Source of the DNA: an uncultured Corynebacterium sp.
GTDB taxonomy: Bacteria; Actinomycetota; Actinomycetes; Mycobacteriales; Mycobacteriaceae
NCBI GenBank assembly: GCA_943908385.1
Contig: CALTTF010000106.1
Coordinates: 1 to 5,336, forward strand
Reading direction: 5' to 3'
Length of the DNA: 5,336 bases
The position numbers and the translations under genes are program-made. How positions within the stretch are numbered: position 1 is the first letter of the stretch; each line of letters begins with the position of its first letter. The notes under the pieces were generated by a model. The model did no database searches. It saw nothing but the letters and a program-made list of their open reading frames with translations, and was not told the DNA's origin. Of this stretch, positions 1 to 4,753 are shown piece by piece.

Positions 1-650
1 TCCGCCTTATCGACGGCCCGTCCGTCCGCCCCCTGCACCGTGAACTTGTATTCGGCGCCGGGCTTGATGCCCGGGATGAAGATCTCCCAGATGCCGGTCG
101 AGCCGAGGGTGCGCATCGGGTACTGGTTCGGGTTCCAGTTGCAGAACTCGCCGATGACCGCGACACCCTGCGCGTTCGGCGCCCACACCGCGAAGGAGGT
201 GCCCTGGACCTCGCCCATGGAGGTGTTGTAGGTGTGCTGGTTGGCGCCGAGGACCTCCCACAGGCGCTCGTGGCGGCCTTCACCGATGAGGTGCAGGTCG
301 AACGAGCTCAAGGTCGGCAGGAAGTGGTACGGGTCGGCGATGATCACCGGGGCGCTGTCCGGGTAAGTGACCTGGAAGCGGTAGTCGGGGGCGAGATCGT
401 CCTCGAGGGGCAGCACCCAGATATCGTCGCCGATCGGCGTCATGGGCATGCCCTGGTTGTGGATGAGCACCTCCACGTGCGTCGCGCCGAGCAGACGCGT
501 GCGGATCACAGAGCCTGACGACGTCGCGTGCCACCCATAAAAGTCGTGCGGCGCGTGGTGCTTGCATTCGAGGAGTCGGCGCCGGTCCTCGTCCGGGATG
601 TGGTGCGCCGGTTCCAGCTGGGCGGGGGTGTCGTCGTAGCCGGAGGTCAT
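1..650 (-). CDS. glgB: 1,4-alpha-glucan branching enzyme GlgB, N-terminal part (runs off left edge)
   Basis: GlgB cuts alpha-1,4-glucan chains and rejoins them through alpha-1,6 links, making branches in cytosolic glycogen. The visible 216 residues, beginning MTSGYDDTPAQLEP, cover only the non-catalytic front of the enzyme. Residues 20-125 look like the N1 domain, with the motifs HDFYGWH (35-41), GSVIRTR (46-52), ADPYHFLPT (105-113) and IGEGRHERLWEVLGA (122-136). Residues 145-212 are a CBM48 module, with SFAVWAPNA (152-160), GEFCNWNP (167-174) and GIWEIFIPG (186-194). The catalytic barrel lies outside the window; family members are usually about 700-760 residues. ATG at 650 is the only start in this frame near the front: the preceding 23 codons hold no ATG, GTG or TTG. 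It lies downstream of glgE on the same strand, so the two probably share a pathway and perhaps a transcript. The identity rests on motif recognition and is strong. Confidence 0.95.
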   Translation of the reverse strand, partial: MTSGYDDTPAQLEPAHHIPDEDRRRLLECKHHAPHDFYGWHATSSGSVIRTRLLGATHVEVLIHNQGMPMTPIGDDIWVLPLEDDLAPDYRFQVTYPDSAPVIIADPYHFLPTLSSFDLHLIGEGRHERLWEVLGANQHTYNTSMGEVQGTSFAVWAPNAQGVAVIGEFCNWNPNQYPMRTLGSTGIWEIFIPGIKPGAEYKFTVQGADGRAVDKA

Positions 651-664
651 GATGTGTCTTGCGG

Positions 665-670
665 TCCTTT
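665..670 (-). promoter_or_regulatory. Possible glgB ribosome binding site, long spacing
   Basis: Read on the minus strand, AAAGGA is the only Shine-Dalgarno-like match upstream of the glgB ATG. It sits 14 bases before the start, which is longer than the usual 5-9. Either initiation is weak or the spacing is tolerated. No alternative in-frame start exists that would give a better fit. Confidence 0.45.
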
Positions 671-730
671 GAACTGGTCGGTGTGGGTTGGGGTGGGGGT
701 CTGTGTCGGTCGTCGTGTCGATGCGGGGTG

Positions 731-749
731 CCGCGGCTCCGAGCCGCGG
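731..749 (-). other. Perfect 8-bp hairpin in the glgE-glgB spacer
   Basis: CCGCGGCT, a three-base loop, then AGCCGCGG form a perfect 8-bp GC-rich stem. It starts about 80 bases upstream of the glgB ATG and about 100 bases past the glgE stop. No T tract follows it on the minus strand, so it is not a standard intrinsic terminator. It could stabilise the 3' end of glgE mRNA, attenuate glgB, or be incidental in GC-rich DNA. Confidence 0.5.
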
Positions 750-789
750 AGCAGTGGCACGGCTCTGGGGCGGGGCGCCCGGGGCACAG

Positions 790-807
790 CTGGCGGCGGC
801 CCGCCAG
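790..807 (-). other. 7-bp hairpin about 40 bases after the glgE stop
   Basis: CTGGCGG and CCGCCAG form a perfect 7-bp stem around a four-base loop. On the minus strand a GCA/TGC pairing across a small bulge could lengthen it. Its position shortly after the glgE stop would suit a terminator or a 3'-end stabiliser, but no U tract follows, so a terminator call is not supported. Confidence 0.45.
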
Positions 808-848
808 TGCCGGGCGGTATCCCAGTGAACCCGCTTCCGGGGAATATC

Positions 849-2915
849 TTACGGGCGATAATCCTCGTCGGGGATGTGGCGGAAGGCGAGGCGGGTGCGG
901 GAGGGTTCGTCGATAAGCGGCAAGCGGAAGATGTGCGCGACGTTGTCGACGGGGCTCAAGCGCACGTAATTGCGCATCGTCCACTCGTAGCTGGCGCCGG
1001 TGACTTCGTCGTCGACGGTGAATGTCGCGCCGGGCGCGAGGCCGAGGGCGTCCATGTTGAGCGTGACGGTGGCTTCCTGCGTGTACGTCGGGTCGAGGTT
1101 GACCACGACGAGGACGCTGTCGCCGGTGGCCGCGTCGAACTTGGAGAACACGAGGACGTTGTCGTTGTCCGCGTCGTGGAAGTGCAGGTTGCGCAGCTGC
1201 TGGAAAGCGGGGTGGTCGCGGCGGATGGTGTTGAGCATCGTGATGTACGGCTCGAGCGAATCGCCGTTGTGCAGCGCTGTCTCAAAGTCGCGCGGGCGCA
1301 GCTCGTACTTCTCGGAGTTGAGGTACTCCTCGCTGCCGGGGGCGACGGGCTCGTGCTCGTAGAGCTCGAACCCGGAGTACATGCCCCACAGCGGGCTGAG
1401 TGTGGCAGCGAGTGTCGCGCGGATGGCGAACGCCGCCCGGTTGCCCGTCTGGATGAACGCGTGGAGGATATCCGGCGTGTTCACCCAGAACGACGGGCGC
1501 GAGACATCGGCGAAGCGCACACAGTCCTGCGCGAAGCCCGTGAGCTCCTTCTTCGTGGTCTTCCACGGGAAGTATGTGTAGGACTGCGAGAACCCGGCCT
1601 TGCCCAAGCCGAGGAGACGCGGCGGGCGGGTGAATGCCTCGGCAAGGAAGATCACGTCCGGGTGCGTCTCGTGAACCTTGGCGATGATCCAGTGCCAGAA
1701 ATCCACCGGCTTCGTGTGCGGGTTGTCGACGCGGAAGGTCGTGACGCCGAGCTCCACCCACACCATGAGCGCGCGGTAGATCTCCTTGTAGATCCCGTCG
1801 GTGTCGTTGTCGAAGTTGATTGGGTAGATGTCCTGGTATTTTTTCGGCGGGTTCTCCGCGTACGCGATGGTGCCGTCGGCGAGCACCGTGAAGAATTCGG
1901 GGTGCGTCTTCGCCCACGGGTGGTCCGGCGCGGCCTGGAGCGCGAAGTCGAGGGCGACCTCGAGACCGAGCTCCTCTGCACGGGCCAGGAGTGCGCGGAG
2001 GTCCTTCTCGGTGCCCAGGTCCGGGTGGATGGCGTCGTGGCCGCCGTCTTTGGAGCCGATGGCCCAGGGGGAGCCGACGTCGCCGTCTTCGGCGGTGAGC
2101 GTGTTGTTCGGGCCCTTGCGGTTCTTGTGTCCGATCGGGTGGATGGGCGGGAAGTAGACGGTGTCGAAGCCCATCGCGGCGACGCGCGGCAGGGCCTCCA
2201 TGGTGGTTTCAAACGTGCCGTGGACGGGGTGGCCGTCGGCGTCCCAGCCGCCGGTGGAGCGGGGGAAGAGCTCGTACCAGGAGCTGAACAGTGCCTTCTT
2301 GCGCTCGACGAGGATCTGGCAGGTGGCGCCCTGCGTGACGAGGTCGCGGACGGGGTGCCCGGCCAGGACCTCGGCGACGGCGGGGGCGAGTGCAGACTCG
2401 AGGCGCTCGCGCAGCGGGACGTCCGACTCGAGGGCGTCGGCGGCATCGCGCAGGACGTCAGTGCCGGCGGCGTGCGCGCCAGCCTCGGAGGCGGCGCGGC
2501 GCAGCAGCTCGGCGCCGTGGATGAGGTCGTTGGCCATTTCGGCGGCGGACTGGCCGGCAGCGGACTTCTTGGTCACGGCGTTGCGCCACGTGGCCACCGG
2601 GTCGGACCAGGCCTCGACGCGGAAGGACCACAGGCCGGGCGCGTCAGGGGTGAATAGGGCGTGGCAGTAGTCGGGGCGGTACTGCTCGGCGGCCATGGGG
2701 ACGGTGTACTCGCGGCCGTCCGGGTCGGTGACCACGACGGTGGCGGAGATCGCGTCGTGGCCCTCGCGCCACACTAGGGCGGAGATCGGAACGACTTCGC
2801 CGACAACAGCCTTCGTGGGCAGGGCACCGTCGGCGGTGCGGGGGCGGACGTCGTCGATACCAAGTCGACCGATCACAGGGCTCGCGGTCACGGGGCTCGC
2901 GGTCACAGGGCTCAC
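849..2915 (-). CDS. glgE: Alpha-1,4-glucan:maltose-1-phosphate maltosyltransferase GlgE
   Basis: GlgE transfers maltosyl units from maltose-1-phosphate to the non-reducing end of alpha-1,4-glucan in the cytosol. It belongs to glycoside hydrolase family 13. The 688 residues match the usual family length. An N-terminal beta domain (about 15-115) is followed by a helical insert (about 118-190) and the catalytic barrel (about 200-560). Barrel motifs are DTVYFPPIHPIGHKNRKG (251-268), SPWAIGSKDGGHDAIHPDLG (282-301) and ENPPKKYQDIYPINFDND (354-371). The expected catalytic residues are D397 in FRVDNPHTKP (nucleophile), E426 in FLAEAF (acid/base) and D482 in NTPDIL, all present. A beta domain (about 585-688) ends the protein. 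The start is GTG with GAGGTGA six bases upstream. Residues 2-13 are an SPVTA repeat; the likely family-conserved part begins near VIGRLGIDDV (14-23). It is transcribed towards glgB, which branches its product. Confidence 0.97.
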   Translation of the reverse strand: MSPVTASPVTASPVIGRLGIDDVRPRTADGALPTKAVVGEVVPISALVWREGHDAISATVVVTDPDGREYTVPMAAEQYRPDYCHALFTPDAPGLWSFRVEAWSDPVATWRNAVTKKSAAGQSAAEMANDLIHGAELLRRAASEAGAHAAGTDVLRDAADALESDVPLRERLESALAPAVAEVLAGHPVRDLVTQGATCQILVERKKALFSSWYELFPRSTGGWDADGHPVHGTFETTMEALPRVAAMGFDTVYFPPIHPIGHKNRKGPNNTLTAEDGDVGSPWAIGSKDGGHDAIHPDLGTEKDLRALLARAEELGLEVALDFALQAAPDHPWAKTHPEFFTVLADGTIAYAENPPKKYQDIYPINFDNDTDGIYKEIYRALMVWVELGVTTFRVDNPHTKPVDFWHWIIAKVHETHPDVIFLAEAFTRPPRLLGLGKAGFSQSYTYFPWKTTKKELTGFAQDCVRFADVSRPSFWVNTPDILHAFIQTGNRAAFAIRATLAATLSPLWGMYSGFELYEHEPVAPGSEEYLNSEKYELRPRDFETALHNGDSLEPYITMLNTIRRDHPAFQQLRNLHFHDADNDNVLVFSKFDAATGDSVLVVVNLDPTYTQEATVTLNMDALGLAPGATFTVDDEVTGASYEWTMRNYVRLSPVDNVAHIFRLPLIDEPSRTRLAFRHIPDEDYRP

Positions 2916-2917
2916 GT
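2873..2917 (-). repeat. Three 15-bp tandem repeats spanning the glgE start codon
   Basis: On the plus strand three units follow one another at 2873-2887, 2888-2902 and 2903-2917. Units 1 and 2 differ at one base, and unit 3 differs from unit 1 at two. Read as glgE they encode SPVTASPVTASPV, and each unit brings an in-frame GTG codon. The GTG start at 2915-2913 lies inside the third unit. Confidence 0.9.
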
Positions 2918-3059
2918 CGATTCACCTCGTCGAATGGAAGGGAGAATTGAATTGAAGGAGAACGCGGGCGCTAGGCAGCACGAAGCCAGCGCAGCGCACA
3001 TGCCCCCAGAGTAGCGAAGTAGCGCGTCAGTGAGCCGTCGCGAAGCAAAATGCGCCACA
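2916..3059. promoter_or_regulatory. Divergent intergenic region between glgE and the ATPase operon
   Basis: About 145 bases separate the start of glgE (minus) from the start of the ATPase gene (plus), so promoters for both directions should lie here. The visible elements are weak. AGAGTA at 3008-3013 reads TACTCT on the minus strand, a TANNNT -10-like hexamer that would give glgE a leader of about 85 bases, but no good -35 partner is seen. On the plus strand CAAAAT (3046-3051) is placed so that transcription could begin at or near the ATG at 3060. An AT-rich direct repeat GAATTGAATTGAA occupies 2944-2956. No operator or riboswitch was recognised. Confidence 0.4.
2922..2928 (-). promoter_or_regulatory. 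glgE ribosome binding site
   Basis: GAGGTGA on the minus strand is a good Shine-Dalgarno match, six bases before the GTG at 2915. It decides the start: the later in-frame GTG codons (starting at 2906, 2891 and 2876) sit inside the SPVTA repeat and lack such a site. Confidence 0.85.
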
Positions 3060-3911
3060 ATGGGAACCGTGACTGACGTGAATGCCGAAATTGAACCGAC
3101 TAACCCCGACCTTCTGCTGGATTTCCGCGGCGTTGAATTCCGCCGCGGTGGAAACACGCTGGTGGGCCCCATCGACTGGCAGGTGGAGCTGGACGAGCGT
3201 TGGGTCGTCATCGGCCCGAACGGCGCCGGCAAGACGTCGCTGATCCGGATGGTGGCGGCGCAGGAGTTCCCGTCGGCGGGCACGGCATTCGTGCTGGGCG
3301 AGCAGATCGGCAAGACCGACATGCGCGACCTGCGCGCGATGATCGGCATGACGACCACGGAGCTCGGCAACCGCGTGCCCGCCCACGAGCGCGTCGAAGA
3401 CCTCGTGCTCTCCGGGGGCTACGCGGTCATCGGCCGCTGGCGCGAGGAATACGAGGAGCAGGACTACGAGCAGGTCCACGACGCGCTCGACCAGGTCGGC
3501 GCGTTCCACCTGCTCGGCCGCACCTGGGGCACGCTGTCGGACGGCGAGAAGAAGCGCGTGCTCATCGCCCGCGCGATCATGGTGAACCCGGAGCTGCTCA
3601 TCATGGACGAACCCGGCGCGGGACTCGATCTCGGCGGCCGCGAGGACCTCGTCGCGTACCTCGGCGACCTCGCGCTCGACCCGGACGCGCCGGCGATCGT
3701 GATGATCACCCACCACGTCGAGGAGATCCCGTACGGCTTCACCCACGCGCTGCTTCTCGACGAAGGCGATGTCGTCGCCCAGGGCCTCATCGACGACGTG
3801 CTCACCAGCGAGAATCTGACGAAGGCGTACCACCAGCCGATCAAGCTCACGAAGGAAGACGACCGTTTCTTCGCGCGGAGGGAGCGGCGGGGCGGGGCGC
3901 ACCGTCGATAA
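3060..3911 (+). CDS. Orphan ABC-type ATPase (YlmA/ModF-like), no permease nearby
   Basis: This is a single ABC nucleotide-binding domain of 283 residues that hydrolyses ATP; its partner is unknown. Walker A is GPNGAGKTS (52-60), the signature is LSDGE (159-163, in place of LSGGQ), Walker B is LLIMDEP (179-185), followed by the D-loop GLD (188-190) and the switch histidine H218 in ITHHVEEIP. The Q-loop glutamine is absent: the expected place reads GMTTTELG (96-103). From memory a Ser/Thr there, together with the HHVEEIP ending, is typical of YlmA/ModF-like ATPases. There are no membrane segments and no permease gene here, so a transport role is not shown. The start is uncertain. ATG at 3060 is chosen, but GTG at 3030 (ten residues longer) or GTG at 3069 (three shorter, giving MTDVNAE) are possible and none has a good ribosome binding site. 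A Nudix gene follows 14 bases after the stop, suggesting an operon. Confidence 0.9.
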   Translation: MGTVTDVNAEIEPTNPDLLLDFRGVEFRRGGNTLVGPIDWQVELDERWVVIGPNGAGKTSLIRMVAAQEFPSAGTAFVLGEQIGKTDMRDLRAMIGMTTTELGNRVPAHERVEDLVLSGGYAVIGRWREEYEEQDYEQVHDALDQVGAFHLLGRTWGTLSDGEKKRVLIARAIMVNPELLIMDEPGAGLDLGGREDLVAYLGDLALDPDAPAIVMITHHVEEIPYGFTHALLLDEGDVVAQGLIDDVLTSENLTKAYHQPIKLTKEDDRFFARRERRGGAHRR

Positions 3912-3913
3912 GC

Positions 3914-3921
3914 GGAGGTGA
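3914..3921 (+). promoter_or_regulatory. Ribosome binding site of the Nudix gene
   Basis: GGAGGTGA lies just after the ATPase stop codon. Its GGAGG core is seven bases before the GTG at 3926. It is the strongest Shine-Dalgarno match in the window and sets the GTG, not the later ATG at 3950, as the start. Confidence 0.9.
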
Positions 3922-3925
3922 AACT

Positions 3926-4753
3926 GTGCCCACGCGCGACGAAGAGGACATGCTGGGGATCAACTACGGGCGCCTCGCGGCGACCGTCATTCTCGTGCGC
4001 GACGGCGCGGCGGGCCTCGAGGTGTGGATGCAGGAGCGCGTGCTCACGATGCGCAATTACCCGGGGATGACCGTGTTCCCGGGCGGCGGCGTGGATATCC
4101 GCGACTTCCCGCCGACGCGCGAGGACGCGAAGGAGCTCTGGTCCGGTCGTTCCGCGTCGGATCTCGCGAAACAGCTCGACGTCAAGCCGCGCCAGGCGCA
4201 CGCGCTCATGTTCGCCGCCGTGCGCGAGCTCTTCGAGGAGACAGGCACGCTTTTGCTTGTCGACGACACCGGCGCCCTCCTCCGCGACGCCCGCCCCTTC
4301 CACCGCGAGCGCAAACGGCTGGAAAGCCACGAGCTGTCGCTGACGGAGCTGCTCGAAGAAACCGGCCTGGACGTGGATGCGACCCTGCTCAAGCCGTCCG
4401 GCCGCTGGGTGGGCAAGTCGGAGAAAGGGCAGTGGTTCGACACGTTCACGTTCGTCGCGGAGCTGCCCGCTGGCCAGGCGCCCGACGTGGCCACCGGCGA
4501 GGCCAGCGACGCGAACTGGTTTCCGCCGAGCTTGCTTATCGACGGCTGGCGCCAAGGCCTCGTCCGCTTCGCCCCCTCCACGTGGGCGCAGGTGTACGAC
4601 ATGGTTGAATTCTCCTCCGTCTCTGAAGTCATGTCCCATGTGAAAGGCCTGGAGATCGAAGCTGTCGTCGGCGACCCTGTGGATATCGAGCGCTACTCCG
4701 AGCTTTTCGACCGCCAGCCCGTCAACCGGATGGGAAAGAAATTTGAGCTTTAG
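3926..4753 (+). CDS. Nudix hydrolase with split Nudix box (NUDT19-like)
   Basis: Nudix enzymes cut nucleoside diphosphates linked to another group, using metal bound by the Nudix box. This 275-residue protein has the front of the box as VFPGGGVD (50-57) and the metal-binding helix as RELFEETG (100-107), separated by an insert of roughly 35 residues where a normal box has about a dozen. An interrupted box of this kind is known from the NUDT19/RP2 group, whose mammalian member acts on coenzyme A and acyl-CoA. Later pieces also fit that group: GRWVGKSEKGQWFDTFTFVAE (159-179, split here as GRWVGK and FDTFTFVAE) and LPAGQAP (180-186). A CoA-type substrate is an inference. A second helix-like motif, ELLEETG (141-147), lacks the leading Arg. 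The gene follows the ATPase by 14 bases and overlaps the methyltransferase start by 11, so translation of all three is probably coupled. No signal peptide is seen; the protein should be cytosolic. Confidence 0.92.
   Translation: MPTRDEEDMLGINYGRLAATVILVRDGAAGLEVWMQERVLTMRNYPGMTVFPGGGVDIRDFPPTREDAKELWSGRSASDLAKQLDVKPRQAHALMFAAVRELFEETGTLLLVDDTGALLRDARPFHRERKRLESHELSLTELLEETGLDVDATLLKPSGRWVGKSEKGQWFDTFTFVAELPAGQAPDVATGEASDANWFPPSLLIDGWRQGLVRFAPSTWAQVYDMVEFSSVSEVMSHVKGLEIEAVVGDPVDIERYSELFDRQPVNRMGKKFEL
4732..4738 (+). promoter_or_regulatory. Weak ribosome binding site of the methyltransferase gene
   Basis: GGGAAAG lies inside the end of the Nudix gene, four bases before the TTG at 4743. It is a partial Shine-Dalgarno match. 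With the 11-base overlap it suggests translation by ribosomes finishing the Nudix gene. Confidence 0.45.

Larger units (their letters stand above)
651..848 (-). other. glgE-glgB spacer with hairpins, no gene seen
   Basis: These 198 bases lie between the glgE stop and the glgB start on the minus strand. I see no coding sequence in them. They hold two GC-rich hairpins (731-749 and 790-807), a short perfect palindrome GGGCGCCC (773-780), and a run of G tracts on the plus strand (685-699) that appears as C tracts in the glgB leader. The spacer is long for a simple co-translated pair, so glgB may have its own promoter or be set apart by RNA processing. I could not find a convincing -10/-35 pair. 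Confidence 0.6.

Noticed and set aside
731..807. Intrinsic terminator after glgE
   Set aside because: The stems are good, but neither is followed by a U tract on the transcribed strand, so I call them hairpins only.
528..2657. Plus-strand open frame of 709 codons lying over glgE
   Set aside because: It is antisense to a gene with clear GlgE motifs and intact catalytic residues. Its translation is rich in V, R, G, E and D with no recognisable domain, as expected when the complement of GC-rich codons lacks stops.
2955..2960. AAGGAG, a perfect Shine-Dalgarno sequence on the plus strand
   Set aside because: No ATG, GTG or TTG follows within a usable distance and it lies about 70 bases before the first possible ATPase start, so it is probably chance.
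3008..3013. TACTCT on the minus strand as a glgE -10 box
   Set aside because: It fits TANNNT, but no -35-like hexamer lies at 16-19 bases and such hexamers are common. It is kept only as a weak note in the intergenic entry.
3027..3902. Minus-strand open frame of 291 codons opposite the ATPase
   Set aside because: The ATPase on the plus strand has all ABC motifs in order apart from the Q-loop glutamine. The opposite frame shows no domain and its start has no support.
3200..3925. Upstream extension of the Nudix reading frame, which stays open back to 3200
   Set aside because: It overlaps the ATPase in another frame and encodes arginine-rich nonsense. The strong GGAGGTGA site and the Nudix fold place the real start at 3926.
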